Numbered from the stretch's first letter, positions 6,790-12,647 are shown. The stretch is 12,647 bases of DNA from Spirochaetales bacterium (GCA_007130265.1 SLST01000154.1:1-12647); one strand, 5' to 3'. Numbers and translations: made by a program. The notes: a model not told the origin generated them from the letters alone.

Positions 6790-7626
6790 TCACGGCTTGC
6801 GTGCGTAGACGCTGACCGAGTGCACCCGCTCGGCGATCTCCCGCGCGTCGGCCTCGCTGATCTGCGCGGTCTCTGCGAGCGAAGAGACCTGGTCCGCCTG
6901 CAGGTAGGCCCCTTCGCGCTCGATCCGCACGTCTTCGAATCCCGCCTTGCGGAGCGCTGCGAGGAAGTCGTTCTTGACCATCGCGCCGGCGATGCAGCCG
7001 GTGAGAAGCTCCATGTTGCGCTGCAGGTCCGGGCGAAGCGGCGCTTCGAGCACGAGGTCGCTCACGAGCAGGCGGCCCCCCGGCGCGAGGACACGGAACG
7101 CCTCCGCGAGCACCGGCTCCTTGTCGGGAGCGAGGTTGACCACGCAGTTGGAGATGATGACGTTGACCGTGGAGTCGGCCACCGGCAGGTGCTCGATCTC
7201 GCCCAGGCGAAACTCGACGTTCGTGAACCCGCCCTTCGTGGCATTTTCCCGCGCGCGCTCGATCATCTGCGGGGTCATGTCGACGCCGATCACCCGGCCA
7301 CTCTCGCCCACGCGCCGCGCGGCGAGGAAACAGTCGATCCCCCCGCCCGATCCGAGGTCGACGACGACCTCCCCTTCGGCAAGCCCGGCGAGCGCCGTCG
7401 GGTTCCCGCACCCGAGCGCGAGGTCCGCGCCCTCCGGAAGCGAGGCGAGCTCCTGTGCCGTATAGCCGACCCTGGTGCTCGCACTGGCGGTGCGCGCATG
7501 CTCCTGCGAGCCGCCGCAGCACGACGAGCCGCCGTTCGCGACGGCCCCCTCTGCGCCGCCGCAGCACGACGAACGTCTCGCCGCCTTCTCGTACCGATCC
7601 CTCACTGCCTCATGTACTGATGCCAT
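6790..7626 (-). CDS. arsM: Arsenite S-adenosylmethionine methyltransferase
   Basis: A 278-residue cytoplasmic methyltransferase that converts trivalent arsenic to methylated forms using S-adenosylmethionine. The segment YTAQELASLPEGADLALGCG (55-74) is characteristic of ArsM. The SAM-binding motif is VVDLGSGGGID (88-98). The three conserved As(III)-ligand cysteines are present as Cys73 (LGCGNP), Cys161 (SNCVVNLA) and Cys211 (LTGCIAGAM). The N-terminus adds two copies of SCCGG (residues 20-24 and 35-39), a duplicated vicinal-thiol motif that could pick up As(III). AAGGAG precedes the ATG and the upstream AbrB-type gene ends only 10 bases before it, so the two form an operon. No arsR, arsB or arsC gene is in the window. 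Confidence 0.95.
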   Translation of the reverse strand: MASVHEAVRDRYEKAARRSSCCGGAEGAVANGGSSCCGGSQEHARTASASTRVGYTAQELASLPEGADLALGCGNPTALAGLAEGEVVVDLGSGGGIDCFLAARRVGESGRVIGVDMTPQMIERARENATKGGFTNVEFRLGEIEHLPVADSTVNVIISNCVVNLAPDKEPVLAEAFRVLAPGGRLLVSDLVLEAPLRPDLQRNMELLTGCIAGAMVKNDFLAALRKAGFEDVRIEREGAYLQADQVSSLAETAQISEADAREIAERVHSVSVYARKP

Positions 7627-7636
7627 GGTGTCTCCT

Positions 7637-7852
7637 TCAACCTCGATCTGTTTCCACGACCTCGCGGACGCGGCCTTCGAGTACGCTCGCCGGCATCAGC
7701 GTGATGCAGCACGGCGAGCTCCCCTGACGTTTGACGACGACCGCAAGCCGCGTCCCCGCCTCCATGCCGAACGCCTCGCGCACGGACTTGGGAAGCACGA
7801 TCTGTCCGCGCGAGTCCACCGTCGCGATCGCCTCGATCTCGTAATGGTCCAT
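7637..7852 (-). CDS. AbrB/MazE/SpoVT-type DNA-binding protein with Cys-Cys tail
   Basis: 71 residues. Residues about 5-50 form a swapped-hairpin AbrB domain with the usual pattern TVDSRGQIVLPKSVREAFGM followed by a G-x-x-L-A-V strand; such domains dimerise and bind DNA. After the domain, SSPCCITL places vicinal Cys48 and Cys49 in the final strand. It is the first gene of a two-gene operon with arsM and sits behind a strong consensus promoter. The leader contains an imperfect inverted repeat that could be its operator. There is no toxin gene next to it, so a MazE antitoxin role is unlikely. The inferred role is a regulator of arsM, with the Cys pair a candidate As(III) or redox sensor; the family assignment is secure, the sensing role is not. 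Confidence 0.9.
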   Translation of the reverse strand: MDHYEIEAIATVDSRGQIVLPKSVREAFGMEAGTRLAVVVKRQGSSPCCITLMPASVLEGRVREVVETDRG

Positions 7853-7867
7853 CCGCCTCCCCCGGCG

Positions 7868-7886
7868 CGCAACGGTGCCGTTTGCG
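7868..7886. promoter_or_regulatory. Imperfect inverted repeat in the arsM operon leader (candidate operator)
   Basis: CGCAACGG (7868-7875) and CCGTTTGCG (7878-7886) face each other across two bases, matching except for one extra base. The repeat begins a few bases downstream of the predicted transcription start, where a bound regulator could block the polymerase. It could also form a short leader hairpin. Confidence 0.4.
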
Positions 7887-7896
7887 ATACAATTTC

Positions 7897-7925
7897 ATAA
7901 TATTCTGAAAAATAGGAATTGTCAA
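7897..7925 (-). promoter_or_regulatory. Consensus sigma70 promoter of the AbrB-arsM operon
   Basis: On the minus strand TTGACA (7920-7925), a 17-base AT-rich spacer and TATTAT (7897-7902) match the housekeeping consensus closely. This AT-rich block stands out from its high-GC surroundings. Transcription would start near 7890, leaving a leader of about 37 bases with GGGAGG before the ATG at 7852. A promoter this strong usually needs repression, which fits the regulator gene it drives. Confidence 0.82.
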
Positions 7926-7953
7926 CAGAGCCGGCGCCCATCCCCGTGAAGTG

Positions 7954-9138
7954 TCACTCGGTCTGCAGGTCGAGTGCCGCGTCGATGTCCGCCACGATAT
8001 CCGCGACCGACTCCAGCCCCACGGACAGCCTCACCGTCCCGGGGCTGATCCCGAGCCGCAGCCGCTCCTCCTCGTTGAGCCTCGAGTGCGTGGTCGTCGC
8101 AGGGTGCGTCGCGATGCTGCGCGTATCGCCCAGGTTCGAGGAGCGTGAGATCATCGACAAAGCGTTCAAGAAGGCCATGCCGCCGGCCTCGCCTCCCGGC
8201 ACGTCGAAGGTCACGAGACCGCCGCCTGCGCGCATCTGGACGCGGGCGAGCTCGTGCTGCCGGTGGCTTTCGAGAAAGGGGTAGCGCACGCGCGCCACGC
8301 GCGGGTCGCCTTCCAGGTGGCGGGCGACGGCGAGGGCGTTCTCACAGTGGCGCTCCATGCGCAGCGACAGCGTCTCGAGGCTCTTCGAGAGGATCCAGGC
8401 GTTGAAGGGCGAGAGCGCCGGGCCGGTCTGGCGGGTGAAGAAGCGAAGCTCCGCGATGAGGTCCGCGGGGCCCAGGATCGCGCCGCCGAGCACGCGCCCC
8501 TGCCCGTCCATGAACTTCGTCGCCGAGTGCGTCACGAGGTGCGCGCCGAGCGCCGCGGGCCGCTGCAGCGCGGGCGTGGCGAAGCAGTTGTCCACGTTGA
8601 GAATGACGCCGCGGTCCGCCGCGAGCCGGCCGAGCGCCGCGATGTCAATGATCTCGAGCCCCGGGTTCGACGGCGTTTCGGCGAAGAGCATTCTTGTCTC
8701 GGGGCGGATCGCCTCCTCCCAGGCGGCCGCGTCGGTCCCGTCGACGAAGGTCGTCTCCACGCCCCACCGCGGGAGGATCGTCGCGAGGATCTGCAGCGTC
8801 GACCCGAAGAGCGCTCGCGAGGCGACGATGTGGTCGCCGCTCATCACGAGCCCGGCAATGCTCGCGAACATCGCGGCCATCCCCGTCGCCGTCGCGAGGC
8901 CGTCCTCGGTCCCCTCGAGCCGGCAGAGCTTGGCGACCAGCTCGTCGGTATTGGGATTCCCGTAGCGTGAATAGATGAGCCCCTCCTCTTCGCCCGCGAA
9001 GAGCGCCTTCGCCTGCTCGGCGGTGTCGAAGACGAAGCTCGAGGTGGGGAATATCGGCACGCTGTGCTCGCGGTGGAGCGAACGGTTGGCCTGGATGCGC
9101 ACGGCGTCGGTCTGGGGGTAGTCGGGCCGGTCACTCAT
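7954..9138 (-). CDS. metZ: O-succinylhomoserine (or O-acetylhomoserine) sulfhydrylase
   Basis: A 394-residue PLP enzyme of the Cys/Met metabolism (transsulfuration) family. Residues YSRYGNPNT (57-65) bind the neighbouring subunit's cofactor phosphate, Asp183 (NVDNC) pairs with the PLP nitrogen, and Lys208 in HSATKFMDGQGRVLGG forms the Schiff base. The DGQGRVLGG run after the Lys is typical of MetZ, which makes homocysteine directly from an activated homoserine and sulfide; cystathionine gamma-synthase is the alternative but fits less well. The start at 9138 is supported by GGAGG five bases upstream and by the conserved protein beginning there; the longer frame upstream is the antisense-like shadow of the OsmC gene. 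It overlaps the OsmC stop by 8 bases, so it is co-transcribed and probably coupled. No terminator is seen after it. Confidence 0.92.
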   Translation of the reverse strand: MSDRPDYPQTDAVRIQANRSLHREHSVPIFPTSSFVFDTAEQAKALFAGEEEGLIYSRYGNPNTDELVAKLCRLEGTEDGLATATGMAAMFASIAGLVMSGDHIVASRALFGSTLQILATILPRWGVETTFVDGTDAAAWEEAIRPETRMLFAETPSNPGLEIIDIAALGRLAADRGVILNVDNCFATPALQRPAALGAHLVTHSATKFMDGQGRVLGGAILGPADLIAELRFFTRQTGPALSPFNAWILSKSLETLSLRMERHCENALAVARHLEGDPRVARVRYPFLESHRQHELARVQMRAGGGLVTFDVPGGEAGGMAFLNALSMISRSSNLGDTRSIATHPATTTHSRLNEEERLRLGISPGTVRLSVGLESVADIVADIDAALDLQTE

Positions 9139-9598
9139 GGCTGCCTCCGCCGCCGCGTGAGTCGTGTGCACCGCGTGAGCCGCCGGTCGCGTGGATCGCG
9201 TATGTCGCGGTGACCTTTGCGGTCGCCTTGAGCATCTCGCCCACCGAGCAGTACTTGTGCACCGCGAGGTCGACCGCGCGGGCGGCCTGCTTTTCGTCGA
9301 TCTCGCCGTACAGGTCGAAGTGGAGGTCGATCGCGACGAAGGGGGCAGGGAGCGCGTCGGCCCGCTCCCCCCGGACGGTGATCGCAAGGTCGTCGAGCCG
9401 CTGCCGCTGCTTCGCGAGGATGGGGATCAGGTCCATCGACGCGCAGCCGGCGATCGCCGCGAGGACGAGCTGCATGGGACGGAAGCCCGCGCGTTCGCCG
9501 CCTATGGCGGGCGCCCCGTCGATCTCCACCGTATTGCCGTCGTCGTTGTGCGCCCGCAGGTGCACCGAGCTGTTGACTCGGGAGAGCTTGATTTCCAT
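9131..9598 (-). CDS. OsmC-like thiol-peroxidase-family protein
   Basis: 155 residues of the OsmC/Ohr superfamily, whose members reduce peroxides or act on small thiols with two cysteines. The two conserved cysteines are Cys52 (AIAGCASMDLIPIL) and Cys117 (HKYCSVGEML), matching the YhfA-like branch rather than Ohr. It is close to the usual 135-145 residues plus a Gly/Ser/His-rich tail (138-155), which is probably just the reading-through of the metZ ribosome site. It opens the minus-strand unit with metZ downstream (8-base overlap) and faces cysM across 64 bases, so a role in sulfide or thiol handling for cysteine and methionine synthesis is more likely than general peroxide defence; this is inference. 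No Shine-Dalgarno sequence precedes the ATG. Confidence 0.88.
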   Translation of the reverse strand: MEIKLSRVNSSVHLRAHNDDGNTVEIDGAPAIGGERAGFRPMQLVLAAIAGCASMDLIPILAKQRQRLDDLAITVRGERADALPAPFVAIDLHFDLYGEIDEKQAARAVDLAVHKYCSVGEMLKATAKVTATYAIHATGGSRGAHDSRGGGGSHE

Positions 9599-9604
9599 GG
9601 AGTG

Positions 9605-9610
9605 AATCTT
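9605..9610 (-). promoter_or_regulatory. Weak -10-like hexamer abutting the OsmC-like start
   Basis: AAGATT followed by CACTCC and the ATG at 9598, with TTGACG 19 bases further upstream (9630-9635). No Shine-Dalgarno sequence is seen. The hexamer keeps only A2, A4 and T6 of TATAAT, so this is the weakest of the leaderless candidates. Confidence 0.22.
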
Positions 9611-9650
9611 GCGCCCGGGGATCGACTACCGTCAACCGGTCTCTCTACAG

Positions 9651-9656
9651 TATTCT
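9651..9656 (+). promoter_or_regulatory. -10-like hexamer abutting the cysM start
   Basis: TATTCT followed by TGACCC and then the ATG at 9663. The preceding bases are pyrimidine-rich and hold no Shine-Dalgarno sequence. No good -35 is present. The distance fits a transcript starting at the ATG. Confidence 0.4.
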
Positions 9657-9662
9657 TGACCC

Positions 9663-10565
9663 ATGAGAACCTTCACGATCGAAGAATGCATCGGCAACAC
9701 GCCGCTCGTCCGGCTTCGCTCGCTTCCCGCCGGGCCCACGACCGTTCTCGCCAAGATGGAGGGCGACAACCCGGCGGGGTCGGTGAAGGACCGCCCGGCC
9801 GCAGCGATGATCAGATACGCCGAAGAAAGCGGGCGCATCAAGCCCGGCGACACGCTGATCGAGGCGACGAGCGGCAATACGGGGATCGCGCTCGCGATGG
9901 TCGCGGCGATCAGGGGGTACAGGATGGTGCTCGTGATGCCAGAGCACATGAGCGCCGAGCGGCGCGCCGTGATGAAGGCGTACGGGGCGCAGCTCGTGCT
10001 CACGCCCAAAGAGGCGAGCATGGAGGGCGCGATCGACCGGGCGCGCGCGATGGAGGCCGACGGGAAGGGCGTGATCCTCGACCAGTTCGCGAACCCCGAT
10101 AACCCGCGGGCCCACTACGAGACGACGGGGCCGGAGATCTGGGAGGATACCGACGGGCGGGTCACCCACTTCGTGGCTTCGACCGGCACGACCGGCACGC
10201 TCATGGGCACCGGTAGTTATCTCAGGAGCCGCAACGAGGCGATTCGCATCGTGGGGGCGATCCCGGACGAGGGGGGCGGCATCCCCGGCATCCGCGCCTG
10301 GCCGCCGGCCTACCAGCCGGCCATCTACGACCCAGATCGGCTCGACGAGCGGCGATCCATTTCCCGCGAACGCGCGGAGGCGACGATGCGCGAGCTCGCG
10401 GCGAAGGAGGGTATCTTCGCCGGGGTCTCTTCCGGCGGCAACGTTGCCGTCGCCCTCGACGTCGCCCGGGAGCTCGATGAGTCGGGCAGGACCGACGCGG
10501 TGGTCGTGGTGATCATCTGCGACCGTGGGGACCGTTACATTTCCACCGGGGTCTACCCCGCCTGA
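9663..10565 (+). CDS. cysM: Cysteine synthase B (O-acetylserine/O-phosphoserine sulfhydrylase type)
   Basis: A 300-residue fold-type II PLP enzyme that makes cysteine from an activated serine and sulfide; CysM enzymes can also use thiosulfate to give S-sulfocysteine. Lys42 in NPAGSVKDR binds PLP, TSGNTG (69-74) binds the substrate carboxylate and STGTTGTLMG (173-182) cradles the cofactor phosphate. EGDNPAGSVKDRPA and the IPGIRAWPPAYQP stretch (about 210) separate CysM from CysK. Its length is typical. It is divergent from the OsmC-metZ pair, completing a local set for cysteine and homocysteine synthesis. No cysE is in the window, so the acceptor (O-acetylserine or O-phosphoserine) cannot be told. 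Confidence 0.94.
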   Translation: MRTFTIEECIGNTPLVRLRSLPAGPTTVLAKMEGDNPAGSVKDRPAAAMIRYAEESGRIKPGDTLIEATSGNTGIALAMVAAIRGYRMVLVMPEHMSAERRAVMKAYGAQLVLTPKEASMEGAIDRARAMEADGKGVILDQFANPDNPRAHYETTGPEIWEDTDGRVTHFVASTGTTGTLMGTGSYLRSRNEAIRIVGAIPDEGGGIPGIRAWPPAYQPAIYDPDRLDERRSISRERAEATMRELAAKEGIFAGVSSGGNVAVALDVARELDESGRTDAVVVVIICDRGDRYISTGVYPA

Positions 10566-10572
10566 TCCGCCG

Positions 10573-10605
10573 GCGCGGGCCGCCAGGCCGCGTCGCCGCC
10601 CGCGC
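10573..10605. terminator. GC-rich hairpin after cysM (possible terminator without U-tract)
   Basis: GCGCGGGC (10573-10580) and GCCCGCGC (10598-10605) pair perfectly around a 17-base loop just after the cysM stop. There is no run of T after the stem, so it is not a standard intrinsic terminator; in sequence this GC-rich such a hairpin may also arise by chance. Confidence 0.25.
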
Positions 10606-10625
10606 GCATGACACCGGCGCGGCGG

Positions 10626-10631
10626 TATTGT
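10626..10631 (+). promoter_or_regulatory. Possible -10 of the deacetylase gene
   Basis: TATTGT stands in otherwise GC-rich sequence 31 bases before the ATG at 10663. Transcription would begin near 10638 and give a short leader carrying CAGGAGG, a normal ribosome site. No recognisable -35. Confidence 0.3.
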
Positions 10632-10662
10632 ATCCTTGGCGATTATCATCCAGGAGGCCATC

Positions 10663-11433
10663 ATGAGTGAGATCCGACTCGTAACCAGAGCCGACGATGC
10701 CGGGATGCATCCGGTCGCAAACCGTGCCATCCGCGACAGCGTGACGCATGGGATCGCGCGAAACGTGAGCCTGATGGCGCCCGCGCCGGCGATCAGGAAC
10801 GCGTACGAGTTCCTTGGTGACCTCGACGGGGTGGTGGACTTCGGGCTGCACGTCACGCTCACCGCCGAGTGGGAGACGCTGCGGTGGCGTCCCCTGTCGA
10901 ACGAGGGTGCTCTGAGCTTCGTCCGCCCGGACGGGACGATGCACTGCACCGTCGCGCAGCTCGCCGACGCGAAGCCGGACCTCGACGCGATGATGCGGGA
11001 GGTCGAAGCGCAGTACGACCTCCTCACGAACCTCGGATTCCGCCTTGGCTACCTTGATGAGCACATGCGCGTGGGCGACGTGCCGGGGCTCGCCGAGCGC
11101 CTGGGCGCCTTCGCGCGCGAGCGCCGGCTGATCTTCAACCGCGGGCTTCTCGCAGACGGGAAGTTCGCGCCGCTTCCCGGTTGGGCCGGCCCAAAGGAGC
11201 ATCCGGGGACCGAGCTCGCCGACCACCTCGCCCAGACGACGCCCGGCACCTACCTCCTCGTGGGTCACCCGGCGACGAAGGACGAGGAAATGCACAAGAT
11301 CCGCCACGAGGGTCAGGACGCTGGCGAGGAGGCGCTCAGCCGTAACCGGCAGCGGCGCATGTTCATGGACATCGAGATCGTCGACTACTGCGAGAACGTG
11401 GGAATCGAGCTCCTGCGCTACTCGGCGGTGTAG
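10663..11433 (+). CDS. YdjC/ChbG-type carbohydrate deacetylase
   Basis: A 256-residue protein of the YdjC/ChbG family, metal-dependent enzymes that remove acetyl groups from N-acetylated sugars such as chito-oligosaccharides. The N-terminal motif VTRADDAGM (7-15) carries the Asp pair, and His63 (GLHVTLT) and His134 (LDEHMRV) are the expected remaining metal ligands; GHPATKDEE (201-209) is the C-terminal conserved loop. No signal peptide, so cytoplasmic. The ATG at 10663 is chosen because CAGGAGG lies about seven bases upstream and the family fold begins right after it. It stands alone on this strand, flanked by a divergent-looking gap and a convergent hydrolase, so context does not identify the substrate. 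It is not necessarily a chitin enzyme. Confidence 0.85.
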   Translation: MSEIRLVTRADDAGMHPVANRAIRDSVTHGIARNVSLMAPAPAIRNAYEFLGDLDGVVDFGLHVTLTAEWETLRWRPLSNEGALSFVRPDGTMHCTVAQLADAKPDLDAMMREVEAQYDLLTNLGFRLGYLDEHMRVGDVPGLAERLGAFARERRLIFNRGLLADGKFAPLPGWAGPKEHPGTELADHLAQTTPGTYLLVGHPATKDEEMHKIRHEGQDAGEEALSRNRQRRMFMDIEIVDYCENVGIELLRYSAV

Positions 11434-11449
11434 CCTTCGCCCGCGGCGA

Positions 11450-12379
11450 TCACTCGCTCGCGACGATCACCACGCGTCGCGAGCGGGCGAGCGTCTCGAG
11501 TGTCGGCATGTGGAAGACGAGCTGCGACTGCGGTGAGACGCCGGCGTACGCCTCGATCCACGCGTTCGCAAGCGCGCGGATCGTGCGTCGGACCTCCTGC
11601 GCCTTCTCCTCGGGCTCCACCGCGCCGCACAGGCGCTCGCAGAACGCGTCCGACGGGTCTTCGAAGTCGCAGTGCGTCGCGAAGGGGATGCTCATCGCCA
11701 CGAGCCGGTTCGCCCGCGGCATGAGGTCTATCATGTTGTTCTGCGCGTTGCACCGCGCGGGCTCCCCGTAGAGGTAGAGCGCCGGCGCGTCGAGCCGGCT
11801 CACGCTTCGCGAGAGTTCGCCGCTGTCCACCGGATCGAGGGCCAGGTAGGCGACCGTGCGAGCGTCGGCGGCCGCGGCGAGGAGCGCTGAGAGTCCTCCC
11901 GCGCTGAACCCGGCGTAGATGATCGGCGCCTCGCCCGGCTCGATGTGCTCCGCGACGGCGATCATGTCGCCCGCGTTGCGATCGTGGCGGCCGTTGAAGA
12001 GGGTGGAATTGCAGAAGTCGACGACCACCGTCCGCACCCCGCGCGCCGCCCACTCGACCGCCCACCCGCGTACCGTCGAAAGGTCGCGCATGAACCCGTG
12101 TCCGAGCACCACCAGCGGCGCGGCGAGCGCGTACTCGCTCGCGACCGGCCCGCTCTCGCGCACGTAGTATTCGTAGCCGATCGTGCAGCCCCACTCGCTC
12201 TCGAGGGTGCCGTGCTCCGCGACGAGCGGGACCTCCGTGCGCTCGGCGAAGTGCGCGACGAACTCCGGTAGCTCGCCGGGAGCCTCCTCCGGCGGGACGG
12301 TTGTCGTGCGCACCGCGGCGCACCCCGCCGCGAAGAGGACGAGAGCAGTGACGGCGGCGAGGCGGAACTGGGTCGGCAT
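11450..12379 (-). CDS. Lipoprotein alpha/beta hydrolase
   Basis: 309 residues. The N-terminus has a short basic stretch, a hydrophobic segment (8-18) and a likely lipobox ending at Cys20 (LFAAGC), so it should be lipidated and exported; Ala at -3 is less common than Leu. The mature part has an alpha/beta-hydrolase fold: oxyanion strand VVLGHGF (90-96), nucleophile elbow GFSAG with Ser159 (157-161), an ALDPVDSGE segment (180-188), and His236 (FATHCDF) near the end. Cys pairs (65, 123, 210, 237, 247, 251) would suit disulfides outside the cytoplasm. The LDPVD segment recalls chlorophyllase/PET-hydrolase-like enzymes; the substrate is unknown. The start at 12379 is chosen because the signal sequence begins there. 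A -10-like TATATT lies six bases upstream of the ATG. It is convergent with the deacetylase, 16 bases apart. Confidence 0.85.
   Translation of the reverse strand: MPTQFRLAAVTALVLFAAGCAAVRTTTVPPEEAPGELPEFVAHFAERTEVPLVAEHGTLESEWGCTIGYEYYVRESGPVASEYALAAPLVVLGHGFMRDLSTVRGWAVEWAARGVRTVVVDFCNSTLFNGRHDRNAGDMIAVAEHIEPGEAPIIYAGFSAGGLSALLAAAADARTVAYLALDPVDSGELSRSVSRLDAPALYLYGEPARCNAQNNMIDLMPRANRLVAMSIPFATHCDFEDPSDAFCERLCGAVEPEEKAQEVRRTIRALANAWIEAYAGVSPQSQLVFHMPTLETLARSRRVVIVASE
11456..11484. repeat. Perfect 10-base inverted repeat at the convergent gene junction
   Basis: GCTCGCGACG (11456-11465) and CGTCGCGAGC (11475-11484) are exact reverse complements around a 9-base loop. It lies in the last codons of the hydrolase gene, just past the end of the deacetylase. 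It could act as a bidirectional transcription stop or mRNA end protector for both convergent genes. There is no T-run. Confidence 0.5.
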
Positions 12380-12516
12380 GGCCCCAATATATGCCGCCGG
12401 GCCACCTTCGACCACCGGTCGCGGGACGGACGGTCCGACGGCGCTTGACCTTGGGCCGCTTCCGTGCGCATGCTTGCCGGGCAGACTCCAGACGCCCAAG
12501 AAGGAGAGATTCCAGG
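12380..12516. other. Divergent intergenic region between hydrolase and rfbA
   Basis: 137 bases with no gene. It holds the hydrolase -10 at its left end, a perfect 11-base palindrome CGGACGGTCCG (12427-12437), and TTGACC (12445-12450), which could be an rfbA -35 followed 17-18 bases later by only a poor -10 (GCATGC or CATGCT). The right end carries AAGGAGAG (12501-12508), the rfbA ribosome site. The palindrome could be an operator but may be chance. Confidence 0.4.
12386..12391 (-). promoter_or_regulatory. -10-like hexamer abutting the hydrolase start
   Basis: TATATT followed by GGGGCC and the ATG at 12379 on the minus strand. The G-run could serve as a poor ribosome site but is too close to the start to be a normal one. 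Another leaderless candidate; no clear -35. Confidence 0.42.
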
Positions 12517-12647
12517 ATGAAAGGCATCATACTCGCCGGCGGGGCCGGCACCAGGCTCTATCCCATCACGCAGGTCGTGTGCAAGCAGCTCCTGCCGGTC
12601 TACGACAAGCCGATGATCCACTATCCGCTGTCGGTGCTCATGCTCGC
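12517..12647 (+). CDS. rfbA: Glucose-1-phosphate thymidylyltransferase, N-terminal part only
   Basis: The first 43 complete codons of an open frame that runs off the window. The start MKGIILAGGAGTRLYPIT carries the nucleotide-binding GGxGTRLxP signature, followed by KQLLPVYDKPMI, which holds the catalytic Lys of RfbA/RmlA. The known reaction joins dTTP and glucose 1-phosphate to give dTDP-glucose, the first step to dTDP-rhamnose and other deoxysugars for surface polysaccharides. AAGGAGAG lies eight bases before the ATG. Other sugar nucleotidyltransferases share the first motif, but the second block is characteristic of RfbA. Partners (rfbB, C, D) would be expected just outside the window. Confidence 0.92.
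   Translation, partial: MKGIILAGGAGTRLYPITQVVCKQLLPVYDKPMIHYPLSVLML

Noticed and set aside
6763..7620. A 285-codon plus-strand frame opposite arsM
   Set aside because: It is the complement of a well-supported arsM with all conserved cysteines; the shadow has no recognisable domain.
7637..7852. AbrB-type protein as the antitoxin of a toxin-antitoxin pair
   Set aside because: No toxin-like gene lies next to it; the adjacent genes are arsM and, on the far side of the promoter, metZ.
9645..11027. A 460-codon minus-strand frame spanning cysM and the deacetylase
   Set aside because: It crosses two confidently assigned plus-strand genes and their intergenic gap; composition is that of an antisense shadow.
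12427..12437. Palindrome CGGACGGTCCG upstream of rfbA as an operator
   Set aside because: Eleven bases with short arms in high-GC sequence are too easily found by chance to claim as a site; only noted in the intergenic entry.

Overview
This is a bacterial chromosome segment, roughly two-thirds G+C by eye, densely coded, with short intergenic gaps and codon use that looks uniform. I see no insertion sequence, phage gene, CRISPR array, tRNA or rRNA. The organism cannot be named from the window. A lipoprotein, the opening of a dTDP-sugar gene and a membrane PAS/HPt sensor suggest a diderm such as a high-GC spirochaete or a deltaproteobacterium-like lineage, but this is a guess. Twelve CDSs are supported; the first (3' end missing) and the last (3' end missing) run off the window.

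Layout. (1) 1-3509, minus strand: a tightly packed operon, PfkB-family kinase, then a mannitol-1-phosphate-5-dehydrogenase-like enzyme (GTGA overlap), then a membrane PAS-HPt sensor 23 bases further on. (2) 3590-6256, plus strand, divergent from (1) across 80 bases: a cytoplasmic formylglycine-type sulfatase followed after 9 bases by a Gfo/Idh/MocA oxidoreductase. Together (1) and (2) look like a divergent catabolic cluster for a small sulfated sugar or polyol: desulfation, redox rearrangement, phosphorylation, then oxidation of a hexitol phosphate into glycolysis, with a sensor co-transcribed. (3) 6299-6700, minus: a small tail-anchored coiled-coil protein built on 11-residue repeats. (4) 6790-7925, minus: a clean consensus promoter, an AbrB-type regulator with a vicinal Cys pair, and the arsenite methyltransferase ArsM. 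(5) 7954-10565: a sulfur amino acid island, MetZ and an OsmC-like protein overlapping on the minus strand, and CysM divergent on the plus strand. (6) 10663-11433, plus: a YdjC/ChbG-type carbohydrate deacetylase, convergent with (7) 11450-12379, minus: a lipoprotein alpha/beta hydrolase. (8) 12517-end, plus: the first 43 complete codons of RfbA/RmlA, probably the start of a dTDP-rhamnose or related cluster.

A recurring sequence signal is that genes opening a transcription unit (PfkB kinase, sulfatase, CysM, alpha/beta hydrolase, and more weakly OsmC) have no Shine-Dalgarno sequence but carry a -10-like hexamer 5-7 bases before the ATG. Internal operon genes, and a few first genes with real leaders, have good Shine-Dalgarno sequences. 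This points to leaderless mRNAs. No stretch over 300 bases lacks a gene; the longest gap is 12380-12516.
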